NCBI RefSeq assembly: GCF_039534165.1
Contig: NZ_BAAAUX010000002.1
Span: 62,001-126,000 of the forward strand
Direction: 5' to 3'
Source of the DNA: Saccharopolyspora_D taberi
GTDB lineage: Bacteria; Actinomycetota; Actinomycetes; Mycobacteriales; Pseudonocardiaceae
Length of the DNA: 64,000 bases
The notes under the pieces were generated by a model. The model was not told where the DNA came from. It saw only the letters and a list, made by a program, of their open reading frames with translations, and searched no databases. Positions 7,369 to 16,099 of the stretch are shown piece after piece (the stretch's first letter is position 1; the number at the start of each line of letters is the position of its first letter). Position numbers and translations under genes: made by a program.

Positions 7369-8589
7369 GGCCCCGAGGTCGTCGGCCGAGCGCAGCTGCG
7401 CTGCCTCGACCTGGACCTGGCCGCCCACCAGCGCGTCCAGCGCCTCGCCGTCGTCCCAGAGGTTGACGTTCATCGCGGCCTGGACTCTCCCATCGCGCAG
7501 CCAGAACGCGATGAACTCCCGTGCCGAGGGATCGCCGCGCACCACCAGCTCGTCGCTGCGCGGGTCGGCGAGGCCCCGGTACTCCATCCCGAGATCGTAT
7601 TGGTCCGTAAAGAAGTAAGGGCTCCGGCGCCACGGCTGTTCCTCGCCGAGGAGGTTCGCCGCCACGTGCTTGCCCTGGTCGAGGGCGTTCGCCCAGTGCT
7701 CCACGCGGATGCGCCCGTGGACCGGGTGCTCCGGTGCGGCGATGTCACCGATGGCGAAGATCTCCGGGACCGAGGTGCGCAGCGTCGCGTCGACCGCCAC
7801 GCCGCCGCCCGGAACCTCCCGGGTCAGCGCGAGGCCGGCCCGCTCGGCGAGTTCGAGCCGGGGCGCCGCACCGACCCCGAGGACGACGAGGTCGGCGGGC
7901 AGCTCGGTGCCGTCGGCCAGCCGCACCGACTCCACCGCGTCGCTGCCGCCGAACCCCGCGACGCCGACGCCCAGCCGCCAGTTCACGTCGTGCTCGACGT
8001 GCAGGCGGCGGAAGACCTCGGCCATCGACTCGCCGAGAACTCCCAGCAGCGGAAGGGGAACCGGGTCGACGACGGTGACCGACGCCCCGTGCGAGCGGGC
8101 CGCGGCGGCGACCTCGCAGCCGATCCAGCCCGCGCCCGCGATGACGACCCGGCGGCCCTCCCGGAACTCGCCGCGCAGCGCGAGCGAGTCGTCGATCGTG
8201 CGGAGCTTGTGCAGCCCCGCGAGCTCGCTGCCGGGCACGCTCAGCGAGCGGGGCCGCGAGCCGGTGGCCAGCAGGAGGCGGTCGTAGGGCTGCTCCCGCC
8301 CCTCGGAGTCGCGCACCGTCCGCTCGGCGGCGTCGATCTCTTCCACCGCGGTCCCGGTGCGCAGGTCGATGTCCTTGTCGGCGTAGAAGCCCTCGTCGTG
8401 GACCCGCACCGGCTCGTCGGCGTTGCCCAGCAGCACGTCCTTGGACAGCGCGGGCAACTCGTACGGCAGGTGCCTTTCCTGCCCGAACAACACGACCTCA
8501 CCGTCGAATCCCTGCTCTCGCAACGCCCCGGCGGCGGTGGCGCCCGCCATTCCGGAACCGACGATGACCACCCGTGCAGGAGCCGCCAT
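7357..8589 (-). CDS. NAD(P)/FAD-dependent oxidoreductase, ferredoxin-reductase type
   Basis: A 410-residue pyridine-nucleotide-disulfide-type flavoprotein. FAD fold: Gly-Ser-Gly-Met-Ala-Gly-Ala near residue 11. NAD(P) fold: Gly-Ala-Gly-Trp-Ile-Gly-Cys-Glu near residue 150. FAD-closing segment: Ile-Gly-Asp-Ile-Ala near residue 277, followed by the His-Trp of rhodocoxin/putidaredoxin reductases. It likely passes electrons from NAD(P)H to a ferredoxin, for example for a P450; no ferredoxin or P450 gene is adjacent. ATG at 8589 has GGAGG just upstream. Its last codons lie within the 31-bp repeat array. Confidence 0.9.
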   Translation of the reverse strand: MAAPARVVIVGSGMAGATAAGALREQGFDGEVVLFGQERHLPYELPALSKDVLLGNADEPVRVHDEGFYADKDIDLRTGTAVEEIDAAERTVRDSEGREQPYDRLLLATGSRPRSLSVPGSELAGLHKLRTIDDSLALRGEFREGRRVVIAGAGWIGCEVAAAARSHGASVTVVDPVPLPLLGVLGESMAEVFRRLHVEHDVNWRLGVGVAGFGGSDAVESVRLADGTELPADLVVLGVGAAPRLELAERAGLALTREVPGGGVAVDATLRTSVPEIFAIGDIAAPEHPVHGRIRVEHWANALDQGKHVAANLLGEEQPWRRSPYFFTDQYDLGMEYRGLADPRSDELVVRGDPSAREFIAFWLRDGRVQAAMNVNLWDDGEALDALVGGQVQVEAAQLRSADDLGALVG

Positions 8590-8703
8590 GGTTTCCTCCC
8601 GAGCTGCGGCGATGTTTCCCCCGACGCTATCGGTAGTCCGGTGCTTCCGCAGGCGTGTTCGGCCGCGCGTTCGAGTGCGGGCAGCCGAACGCACCCGCGC
8701 GGT

Positions 8704-8726
8704 GCGGCCGGCCGAGGACCGGCCGC
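8704..8726 (-). terminator. Hairpin downstream of dehydrogenase gene
   Basis: GCGGCCGG (8704-8711) and CCGGCCGC (8719-8726) form a perfect 8-bp stem with a 7-base loop, eight bases beyond the stop of the minus-strand gene that ends at 8734. No clear T-run follows. Confidence 0.5.
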
Positions 8727-8733
8727 GCCGGAG

Positions 8734-9570
8734 CTAGGTCCGCAGGTGCGTCAGAGCGTCCTCAGTGGACAGATGGCCGCGGTCGCGGTCGCGGTGCCAG
8801 CGGGCGAGCACCGCGGCCGTGCTCTCGGCCAGGTCCGGAGGAAGTCCGGCCCCGCGCAGGGTGTCGGCGACCTCGGCCATCTCCGGACCCCACCGCCACG
8901 CCCGCGCCGCCACGTTCGGCACGAAGTCGCGTTCGGCGAGGATCCGGCCCGACATCAGCTCGGCCTCCTCCAGCAGCGCCTCGCCGACCCCGTGCTCGTC
9001 GGCCAGCGCGTGCGCGAGCCCGGCCAGCACGCGGCTGCTCTTCTGGAACGACGCGAACGCCATCTTGACCGCGCTGGCGGCGCCGAGCCGGTCGCCGTGC
9101 CGGACCGGCTGCACGGCGGTGCCGGACACCAACGACGCCACGACGTCGAGGTGCCCTGGCGCTCCGGACAGGTGCAACCGCGCGCGGTTGCGGCGCGGTT
9201 TCGGCGGCGGGCCGATGATCGAGGCGTCGACCACCTCGGCCCCGCCGACCGCGACGACGTCGGCGACGCGCAACAAGGTCTGCGGGCTGATCGCGTTGGC
9301 GTCGACGAAGATCCCGCGGTACCCGGCCTCGGCGACCTCGCGGGCGACGTCCTCGGCCGCCGCGGGCGGGCAGATCGACAGCACCACGTCGCACTGGTCG
9401 AGCATGGTGCCCAGGTCGCCGACCGCGCGCAGGTCCGCGTCCTGCGCGCGGCGGCTGCTGCGCGCACTGCGGCCCTCGGGACACCACACGACGTCGTGCC
9501 CGTTGCGGCGGATCTCGGCGCCGACCGCCGCGCCCATCTCACCGGGGTGGAGCAGTCCTGCCGTGCTCAT
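8734..9570 (-). CDS. NAD(P)-binding 6-phosphogluconate-dehydrogenase-like protein (DUF1932 C-domain)
   Basis: A 278-residue dehydrogenase. The N-terminal Rossmann motif begins Gly-Leu-Leu-His-Pro-Gly-Glu-Met-Gly near residue 5. The C-terminal helical domain has Ser-Ala-Val-Lys-Met-Ala-Phe near residue 170, where 6PGDH/hydroxyisobutyrate-dehydrogenase relatives place the catalytic Lys. The substrate is unknown. It starts six bases after the stop of the XRE regulator gene and is probably its operon partner. An alternative annotation would be imine reductase-like, but the C-domain fits DUF1932 better. Confidence 0.82.
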   Translation of the reverse strand: MSTAGLLHPGEMGAAVGAEIRRNGHDVVWCPEGRSARSSRRAQDADLRAVGDLGTMLDQCDVVLSICPPAAAEDVAREVAEAGYRGIFVDANAISPQTLLRVADVVAVGGAEVVDASIIGPPPKPRRNRARLHLSGAPGHLDVVASLVSGTAVQPVRHGDRLGAASAVKMAFASFQKSSRVLAGLAHALADEHGVGEALLEEAELMSGRILAERDFVPNVAARAWRWGPEMAEVADTLRGAGLPPDLAESTAAVLARWHRDRDRGHLSTEDALTHLRT

Positions 9571-9576
9571 GCGCGC

Positions 9577-10923
9577 TCACTCCGGCAGCCCGGCCGGCGC
9601 CGGGGCGTCGCAGAAGGTGACGATCTGGTCGTGCAGGTCCACCGCCAGCGCCGAGGTCTGGAACCGCGGCCGTTGCAGCGTCCCGGTGAGCTGCCGGAGC
9701 CGCCGCACGACGCTGTCGGTGCGGCGGCGGTGCGCCACCGCCAGCACCTGCTGGACCTGGTCGGCCGCGCCCTCCAGGTTCTCCTGGCCCAGCCGCGCGG
9801 CGGCCAGGTCCAGGCGGGCCAGGCTCAGCTCCCCGAGCCGCCGCCGCTCCGGCGGGTCCTGCTGGTAGAGGTCGATGGCCTTCTCCGCCTGCCGTTCGGC
9901 CTTGACCAGGTTGGCCGGATCGCCCAGCCACAGCCGGGCGGTGGCGCCGTAGAAGGTCTGCTTGGCGGTCGGGAACGCGAGCATGCCGCCGGGGTAGTCC
10001 TCGCCGAGGACCTCCTCGCGCGCCCGCTCGGCGCGCCGCAGCGCGTCCTCGGTGGCGCGCTCGTCGCGGAGCCTGCCCTGCGCGCGGGCCTCGATCGCGG
10101 CGAGCCGGACCCGCGCGGTGCCGTTCTCCGGGACGTAGTGCCAGCCGTCGGCGGCGAGCTGGACGGCGTCGCGGGCGCGGTCGTCCCAGTAGGCCACCAG
10201 GCTCTGGGTGCCCCGGATCCACGCGCGCAGCGAGTTGCTGCCCGCCAGCTCCGCGCACAGGAACGCGGTCCTGGCCTGGGTCTCGGCCGCCGACAGCCAG
10301 CCCAGGTCGAACGACGCGTTGGCCAGCGCCCCGCAGACCACGCCTGCGACCAGGTACAGCTCGCGCGCGTGCTCCGGCCGCTGCCTGCCCTCCAGCAGGT
10401 CGAAGGTGCGGTTCCGCAGCTCGCGCAGCTCGGCGAACATCGGGTAGACGGGCCGGTTGGGATAGGTGGTGACGATCCGCCGCACATCGGCCCGGAACTG
10501 CTCCAGGGTGTGCGGACCGACATTGCTCTGCTCGGCGAACTGCCCGAACCGGGCGGACTCGGCCGCGGCCATGGCGACCTCCCCTTCGATCGTCAGGTCC
10601 ACGTCTTCGGCACGCGGTGGACCGGCTGTGCTGGACGCTGCGACGCCGTGCCGTTCGGTCGCCGGCTGGTAGCGCGGCGGACCGAGCAGTTGTTCGGCCG
10701 ACTCGCCGAACATGTGCTCCAGCACCCGGCAGGTCGCCGGGTGCGGAAGACCGCCGACCCGGCCGGCCATCCACCGGCCGGCCTGCCGTTCCGAGACCGC
10801 GTGCGCCCCGCCGGTCTCGCGGGCCGCGGCGGCGAAGTCGGCGCAGAACTCCTGCACCGTTCGGCGGTTCTGCCGCACCAGCTGCTCCAGGCGGGTGCGG
10901 TGCGGGGACAGGGGCTCTACCAC
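9577..10923 (-). CDS. XRE-type regulator with TPR-like C-terminal domain
   Basis: A 448-residue protein. A divergent helix-turn-helix occupies about residues 20-75 (Arg-Arg-Thr-Val-Gln-Glu-Phe-Cys, then Ser-Glu-Arg-Gln-Ala-Gly-Arg-Trp). The rest is helical and rich in Ala/Arg/Leu, as in the large actinobacterial family of HTH-TPR regulators. The ligand is unknown; in several actinomycetes these proteins respond to small peptides or hormones. It is followed closely by the 6PGDH-like gene and faces the divergent GT9-like gene, with 183 bases between the two starts, which must hold both promoters. Confidence 0.82.
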   Translation of the reverse strand: MVEPLSPHRTRLEQLVRQNRRTVQEFCADFAAAARETGGAHAVSERQAGRWMAGRVGGLPHPATCRVLEHMFGESAEQLLGPPRYQPATERHGVAASSTAGPPRAEDVDLTIEGEVAMAAAESARFGQFAEQSNVGPHTLEQFRADVRRIVTTYPNRPVYPMFAELRELRNRTFDLLEGRQRPEHARELYLVAGVVCGALANASFDLGWLSAAETQARTAFLCAELAGSNSLRAWIRGTQSLVAYWDDRARDAVQLAADGWHYVPENGTARVRLAAIEARAQGRLRDERATEDALRRAERAREEVLGEDYPGGMLAFPTAKQTFYGATARLWLGDPANLVKAERQAEKAIDLYQQDPPERRRLGELSLARLDLAAARLGQENLEGAADQVQQVLAVAHRRRTDSVVRRLRQLTGTLQRPRFQTSALAVDLHDQIVTFCDAPAPAGLPE

Positions 10924-11106
10924 TTCCGCACCTCCTCGGACCGGTCATCCGGCGTCCTCAGCATCGGCTCAGAGTACGAAGTTAAACATCCGGTTCCGGC
11001 AATATGTCAGGAAAATGTCCGGCGGATGCGGGGAAGTGTCTTCGCCGAGTCCTTCAGGTCCGCAGCACACTCTCATGAACATCGCTATCGGTGGAGGTGG
11101 AAGTTG

Positions 11107-12201
11107 GTGTGTGCTCGGGACGACCTGATCCAATGGCATGTCCGGGAGGTCCGCTGCCATCGCGGCGGGCAGGTGTTGGTTCCCGCGGCGCAGGTGCCCT
11201 TCGGGCGGTTGCTGCCGTACCGGCGCGCGGCGGGGGAGCAGCCCAGGGCGGGCTGCGCGGGACTGGTCCGGTCCCGCGGCTGGATCGCTGACCTCGGACA
11301 GCGCGGCACCAGCGAACTGCTGCTCGGGCTCGCCGCCGCGGCGGCACTGCAGGAGCTCACGCCCGGGGTGCCGTTGCACTACGACGGGCCGGAGGCGAAG
11401 CTGATGCGCCGCTGCGGCCTGCCGGTGGAGTCCAGCGAGCACACCTGGGGTCCGCACGTGATCCGCACGGCGACGAGGTCCCCGGTCCGGTTCCGAATCG
11501 ATCCAGCCGAATCCCCGGCCTGGCTCGACGAGGTGGAGCCCGGGCAGATGGAGGTGCACTCGGCGCTGCCGATGCGGCACTACCTGGCGATCGAGCAGCG
11601 GGTCGGGCAGCGCCTGTCCCGGGACGCGACGCCGGCTCCGGTCTTCCCCTCGCTGGAGAAGCGCGTGCCCTGGCACGTGGTGTTCGTGACCACCCCGGGC
11701 TGGCCGCGGCACCTGGACTTCCGGGTCGACGACTTCGCCGAGGTGGCGAGCGAGCTCATGGCAGCCAACCCGAGCGCGCCGTGGCGGTTCACCGTGATCA
11801 CCGGCCGCAACAGCGCGGTCCCGCCGGTCTTCGACGGGCTGCCCGCCGACGTGCTGTGCGATCCGCCCGCGGGCGACTGCGTCGACCTGTTCGCATCGGC
11901 GGACCTGGTCGTCGGCACCGACGTCGGGCTGACCCAGCTGGCCGCCCTGTGCACCCGCCCGGACGGGACCACACCGCAGGTCGTCGTCCTGCACGCGCGC
12001 AGCTCCTACACGAAGTGGACGACCGGATCGGCGAACCAGCACGCCGTGGCGACCCGCTTCGCGCAGATGCTCGCGTTCGCCGACCGCACCGCCGAACCGG
12101 CCGAACTCGCCGACCCGGCCTGGATCGAGTCGGCGAGCCTGCGCAGGATCTCCCGGTTCCTGGTGGCCGAGTTCGCGTCGAACTGCGCGGGCTGGCGGTA
12201 G
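11107..12201 (+). CDS. GT9-like (heptosyltransferase-fold) protein of unknown acceptor
   Basis: A 364-residue protein. The C-terminal half resembles the donor-binding domain of family-9 glycosyltransferases: Asp-Leu-Phe-Ala-Ser-Ala-Asp-Leu-Val-Val-Gly-Thr-Asp followed by Gly-Leu-Thr-Gln-Leu-Ala-Ala near residue 275. Ahead of it is a Phe-Thr-Val-Ile-Thr-Gly-Arg strand-loop. The N-terminal half has a Pro-Leu-His-Tyr-Asp-Gly-Pro segment. No signal peptide is present. I chose GTG 11107, ten bases after GGAGG (11093-11097). It is divergent from the XRE regulator, which may control it. A sugar-transfer role is inferred only from the fold motifs. Confidence 0.65.
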   Translation: MCARDDLIQWHVREVRCHRGGQVLVPAAQVPFGRLLPYRRAAGEQPRAGCAGLVRSRGWIADLGQRGTSELLLGLAAAAALQELTPGVPLHYDGPEAKLMRRCGLPVESSEHTWGPHVIRTATRSPVRFRIDPAESPAWLDEVEPGQMEVHSALPMRHYLAIEQRVGQRLSRDATPAPVFPSLEKRVPWHVVFVTTPGWPRHLDFRVDDFAEVASELMAANPSAPWRFTVITGRNSAVPPVFDGLPADVLCDPPAGDCVDLFASADLVVGTDVGLTQLAALCTRPDGTTPQVVVLHARSSYTKWTTGSANQHAVATRFAQMLAFADRTAEPAELADPAWIESASLRRISRFLVAEFASNCAGWR

Positions 12202-12276
12202 CCGCGCACCGGCAGGTGTGATCGGCGGGCGGAGGGGGAACCCGGGCGGCAGACCTCGATCGGAAGGGGAGCTGCC

Positions 12277-12537
12277 GTGGGTGTTCTCAGCTGGATCGTC
12301 TTCGGGCTGATCGCGGGGGCGATCGCGAAGTTCATCATGCCGGGCAAGGATCCCGGCGGGATCATCGTCACGATCATCATCGGTGTGCTGGGCGGCCTGC
12401 TCGGCGGCTGGCTGGGCAGCGCGGTCAGCGGCTCGGGGGTGTCGGGGTTCAACCTGATGAGTTTCGTGTGGGCGGTCATCGGATCGCTCATCCTGCTCAT
12501 CATCTACCGGCTGATCTTCCACCGCGCCAGGGCGTGA
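12277..12537 (+). CDS. GlsB/YeaQ/YmgE-family stress-response membrane protein
   Basis: An 86-residue protein with three hydrophobic segments rich in Gly: residues 3-20, 28-47 and 58-80. It has the family's Ile-Ala-Lys-Phe-Ile-Met-Pro-Gly-Lys motif near residue 16 and Gly-Gly-Leu-Leu-Gly-Gly-Trp-Leu-Gly. The function of this widespread small integral membrane family is undefined but stress-linked. The start is GTG with AAGGGGAG upstream. Its 3' end overlaps the 3' end of the convergent exporter gene by 34 bases. Confidence 0.88.
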   Translation: MGVLSWIVFGLIAGAIAKFIMPGKDPGGIIVTIIIGVLGGLLGGWLGSAVSGSGVSGFNLMSFVWAVIGSLILLIIYRLIFHRARA

Positions 12538-14267
12538 TGGGGCTGCGCGGGCTCGGCCTCCGACGTCCGGTCGGCCTGCCAGAACCCCACGAGATCGGCG
12601 TAGAGGGGGCTGCGGACCAGCAGGTCCGAGTGGCTGCCGAGGACGGCGGTCTCGCCGTCGAGCACCAGGATCCGGTCCGCTCGCAGTGCCGAGCTCATCC
12701 GGTGGGCGAGCACGACCAGGGTTCCGCCGCGCCGCTGGAAGGCGGTCTCCGCACCGGCCTCCGCGTCGGGATCCAGGTGGCAGGTGGCCTCGTCCAGCAC
12801 GACCACGCGGGCCGGTGACAGCCAGACCCGGGTGAGCGCGAGGAGCTGGCGCTGGCCCGCCGAAAGCGTTCCCGCCCCGGGCGGGATCTCGGCGTCCAGC
12901 CCGCCGAGCCGGTCGATCAGCTCCCCGGAACCGACTTCCGCCGCGGCGTGCTCGATCTCGGTGGTGGTCGCGCCGGTGCGCAGCAGGGCCAGGTTTTCCC
13001 GGACGGTTCCGGCGAAGACGTAGGCCTCCTGCGGGATCAGGGCGATCTCCCGGCGGAGCCCGGCGACGTCGTGCACCGGCACGCCGCCGAACAGCACGCG
13101 CCCCCGCTGCGGCTGCGCGATCCCGGTGAGCAGGTCGGCCAGCGTCGACTTTCCGACGCCGCTCGGGCCGACCACCGCGAGGTGCGCGCCCGCCGGGATG
13201 TCGCAGCTGAGATCGGCGATGACCGGCGCGGCGTGCGCGGAGTAGGAGAACGTCACCGCCTCCAGGCGCAGGTTCCGCCCCGGTGCGGGGATTCCGGCCC
13301 GCGTCGCGGTGGGCGGCGGTCCGCCGGTGACCTCGGCCAGCCGGGTCAGCACGACCCCGAGCGTGACCAGCCAGGTGCTTCCGGCGTTGACCAGGAACCG
13401 CAGCGCGGGATCGAGCTGCTGCGACAGGTAGACGACCGCGCCGCCGATGACCCCGGCCGTCGCGAAGTGGTGGGCGATCAGCCAAGGCGACATGACCAGC
13501 AGCACGAGCAGCGGGACGTGAACGCCGGCGACCAGAACGAGCACGCGCGCCACCCTTGCGCGCGCGTACGCGCGTCCGGCCTCGGCGTTCTCCGCGACCG
13601 CGGCCGAGACCGCCGCGGCGGCCCGGTCCTGGGCTCCGCACGCCACCACGTCGCGGACGCCTTCGAGAACCGGTTCCGCCGCCGCGGCGACCCGCTCGCT
13701 GCTGAGGATCACCCGCCGCTGGCGGTCCACCAGCGACCGCAGGACCCAGGCGAAGCCGAGCACCGCGACCAGCACCATCGGCGCGACCAGGGCCGCGACC
13801 ACCGGCGACAGCAGCGCCAGCCCGGCGACGGCCACGAGCGCGGTGAGGAACTGGCGGGCGTTGCGAAGCACCGACGAGACCATGCCGCGCACGGTGTCGA
13901 CCTGCTCGGTCGCGTGCGCGACACCGGCTCCGCCGGGCGCGGTGGCGGCGGCGACCGAGCGGCGCACGGTCGCGGTGATCACGCCGGTGATCAGCTGATC
14001 GCGCAGCGGCTCGACCACGTCGGCCAGCCAGGGGTAGAGCCTGCGGGTCGCCACCGCCGCCACGCCCTGCACGGCGGCGAACAGCAGCAGCCATCCCGCA
14101 CCGATCCACGGAAGACCGGCGAGGAAACCGCGGTCGATGGCGGCGGCGACGAGCAGGCCGGACAGCAGCGGCGGCGTGGCCTCCACCGCCGACCACAGCG
14201 CCAGCCGCCCGAGCGCGCGCCGGTGCGGCAGGAGATGGCGCCGCAACAGGCAGAAACCGTCACGCAC
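12504..14267 (-). CDS. ABC half-exporter 2 of the lanthipeptide cluster
   Basis: A 587-residue fused permease-ATPase. About six membrane helices fill residues 1-310. The ATPase has Walker A Gly-Pro-Ser-Gly-Val-Gly-Lys-Ser-Thr, signature Leu-Ser-Ala-Gly-Gln (Ala replaces the usual second-to-last Gly) and Walker B Val-Val-Val-Leu-Asp-Glu. No C39 peptidase domain is present. The start GTG overlaps the previous exporter's stop by eight bases, so the pair is a heterodimer by arrangement, as RamA/RamB are for SapB. The altered signature in one half is common in asymmetric heterodimers. Last gene of the minus-strand cluster. Confidence 0.87.
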   Translation of the reverse strand: MRDGFCLLRRHLLPHRRALGRLALWSAVEATPPLLSGLLVAAAIDRGFLAGLPWIGAGWLLLFAAVQGVAAVATRRLYPWLADVVEPLRDQLITGVITATVRRSVAAATAPGGAGVAHATEQVDTVRGMVSSVLRNARQFLTALVAVAGLALLSPVVAALVAPMVLVAVLGFAWVLRSLVDRQRRVILSSERVAAAAEPVLEGVRDVVACGAQDRAAAAVSAAVAENAEAGRAYARARVARVLVLVAGVHVPLLVLLVMSPWLIAHHFATAGVIGGAVVYLSQQLDPALRFLVNAGSTWLVTLGVVLTRLAEVTGGPPPTATRAGIPAPGRNLRLEAVTFSYSAHAAPVIADLSCDIPAGAHLAVVGPSGVGKSTLADLLTGIAQPQRGRVLFGGVPVHDVAGLRREIALIPQEAYVFAGTVRENLALLRTGATTTEIEHAAAEVGSGELIDRLGGLDAEIPPGAGTLSAGQRQLLALTRVWLSPARVVVLDEATCHLDPDAEAGAETAFQRRGGTLVVLAHRMSSALRADRILVLDGETAVLGSHSDLLVRSPLYADLVGFWQADRTSEAEPAQPHHALARWKISR

Positions 14268-16014
14268 CGAAGACCTCCCGGTAGGCGGGGTCGAGCCACA
14301 GTTCGTCGTGCGGGGCCAGCGCCCGCACCCGGCCGCCGTCCAGCCACGCCACCAGATCGGCGCGGGCGGCGGTCCCGGCCCGGTGCGCGACCAGCAGCGT
14401 GGTCCGCCCGGCGAGCAGCTTCTGCAACGCGTGCGCCACCTCCATCTCGGTGGCCGTGTCCAGGCTGCTGGTCGCGTCGTCGAGCAGGACGATCCGGGCG
14501 TCGGTGAGCATCACCCTGGCCAGGCCGAGCCGCTGGACCTCACCGCCCGAGAACCTGGCTTCTCTCAGCGGAGTGTCGTAACCGCCGGGAAGCCTGCGGA
14601 TGAAGTGGTCGGCCTGCGCTGCCCTCGCCGCGCGCCGCACCTCGGCGCGCGAAGCGCCGGGGCGGGCGTAGGCGATGGTGTCGTGGATCGTCGCGCCCAG
14701 CAGCGCCGGGCGTTCGAAGGCGCAGGCGACGGCCTCGCGCAGCGCGTCCTCGGGGAAGTCGTCCAGCGGCGTGCCGTCGATGGTCGCGGTTCCGCTCTCC
14801 GGGCGCACCAGCCGGCCCATCACGGCGGCCAGCAGCGACTTCCCCGCGCCGCTGCGCCCGACCGCCGCCACGCTGAACCCGGCGGGGATCGTCAGGTCGA
14901 CGTGGTCGAGCACGAGCTGCTCGCCGGAACGCACGGTGATGCCGCGCAGCTCCACCCGGCCGTCGCCGACGCGCCGCGGCTCGGACGCGACGGCCGGGGC
15001 GGGAGCGGACAGGACGGTCGCCACCCGGGTCGCACCGATCCGCGCGGTCAGCAGCTTCACGATGCTGTCGACCGCTTCGAAGCTGCCGACCGCCAGCAGC
15101 ACGTAACCCGCGGCGGCGACGAGCTCACCGGCGCTGATCCGCCCGGCGGACAACCCGAACCCGCCCACGCACAGCACGGCGATCTGCAACATCGGGATCA
15201 GCAGCAGGAGTTGCCAGCTGACCTGGGCCTGCGCCGCCCAGACCTGGCGCCCGGTCTCGTTGAGCCGCGGCACGGGCCGGAGCACCCGCGCGGTCTCGGC
15301 GTCGCGCACACCGCTCGCGCGGATGGTGCGGACGCCGCGCAGCGCGTCCAGCAGCCGCGTCACGACCTCGGCCTGCAACTGCTGGTAGCGCAGGAACGGC
15401 CCGCCCGCACCCGCGACGAACCAGCGCACGATCAGCACCGCGGGCGGGATGCCGACCAGCAGGGTCAGCGCCAGCGTCCAGTCGATGAGCGCCAGCGCGA
15501 CCAGGCAGCCTGCCAGCATCAGGACCGAGACCCCGATGGTGATCAGCACGCTGAGGAAGGTCGCCGGTCTGGCGGCGTCGGCGGTGAGCCGGGAGAGCAC
15601 GTCCCCGGCCGCGAACCGGCGGCGCCCTGGCACCCCCAGAGCCAAGGCATGCCGCACGAGCCGGTTGCGCAACCCGGCGGTCACGTCGGTGACGTAGTAG
15701 GCGTTGGCCAGTTCCGCGCCCGCGTCGGTGACGGTGAGCACCAGCACGGCGAGCGCGGCGACCAGCACCGGACCGGTCGCCCCCGAACCACTGACCGCGG
15801 CGTCGATTCCCGCCGCGACCGCCGCCGGGAGCGCCAGCGCGGCGGCGGACTTGGCGATCACCGAGACGACCAGCACAACGCTCCACAGCGGAGCATCGCG
15901 GACACCGGCGAACAGCAGCCCGCGCCCGGCCGCGGCGTCCTCGGACTCGGCCCGGTCCGGCGCGGCGAACCGGGCGAAGCCGCTGCGGGCCGCCCAGGAG
16001 GTTCCGCCGGCCAT
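14260..16014 (-). CDS. ABC half-exporter 1 of the lanthipeptide cluster
   Basis: A 584-residue permease-ATPase fusion. Membrane helices occupy about residues 35-310. The ATPase has Walker A Gly-Arg-Ser-Gly-Ala-Gly-Lys-Ser, signature Phe-Ser-Gly-Gly-Glu and Walker B Ile-Val-Leu-Leu-Asp-Asp (Asp where the catalytic Glu is expected). With Ala in the partner's signature, the two halves look functionally unequal. It should export the modified peptide. There is no peptidase domain, so the leader must be cut elsewhere. The SD-like GGCGGAAAG before the ATG lies in an arm of a hairpin (16021-16050). Confidence 0.88.
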   Translation of the reverse strand: MAGGTSWAARSGFARFAAPDRAESEDAAAGRGLLFAGVRDAPLWSVVLVVSVIAKSAAALALPAAVAAGIDAAVSGSGATGPVLVAALAVLVLTVTDAGAELANAYYVTDVTAGLRNRLVRHALALGVPGRRRFAAGDVLSRLTADAARPATFLSVLITIGVSVLMLAGCLVALALIDWTLALTLLVGIPPAVLIVRWFVAGAGGPFLRYQQLQAEVVTRLLDALRGVRTIRASGVRDAETARVLRPVPRLNETGRQVWAAQAQVSWQLLLLIPMLQIAVLCVGGFGLSAGRISAGELVAAAGYVLLAVGSFEAVDSIVKLLTARIGATRVATVLSAPAPAVASEPRRVGDGRVELRGITVRSGEQLVLDHVDLTIPAGFSVAAVGRSGAGKSLLAAVMGRLVRPESGTATIDGTPLDDFPEDALREAVACAFERPALLGATIHDTIAYARPGASRAEVRRAARAAQADHFIRRLPGGYDTPLREARFSGGEVQRLGLARVMLTDARIVLLDDATSSLDTATEMEVAHALQKLLAGRTTLLVAHRAGTAARADLVAWLDGGRVRALAPHDELWLDPAYREVFGA

Positions 16015-16020
16015 CAGGCT

Positions 16021-16078
16021 TTCCGCCCGGTCGCGCGCGAGCGGGCGGAAGTGGCCGCCTCGCAGCCACTTCCGCCCG
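16021..16078 (-). promoter_or_regulatory. Mutually exclusive hairpins between precursor and exporter genes
   Basis: In the minus-strand transcript, 16043-16077 forms a 12-bp perfect stem (GGGCGGAAGTGG / CCACTTCCGCCC, 11-base loop) 23 bases after the precursor stop. The same arm, CGGGCGGAA (16042-16050), can instead pair with TTCCGCCCG at 16021-16029, enclosing the SD-like bases of exporter 1. The two pairings exclude each other. This could lower exporter expression relative to precursor; that is inference. Confidence 0.6.
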
Positions 16079-16099
16079 TCAGCCTCTGATCGGCGGTCA

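Noticed and set aside
6829..12201. A 1790-codon open frame on the plus strand
   Set aside because: It runs through the 31-bp array and antisense to three well-supported minus-strand genes; it is a GC-content artefact. Only its last part (from 11107) is a real gene.
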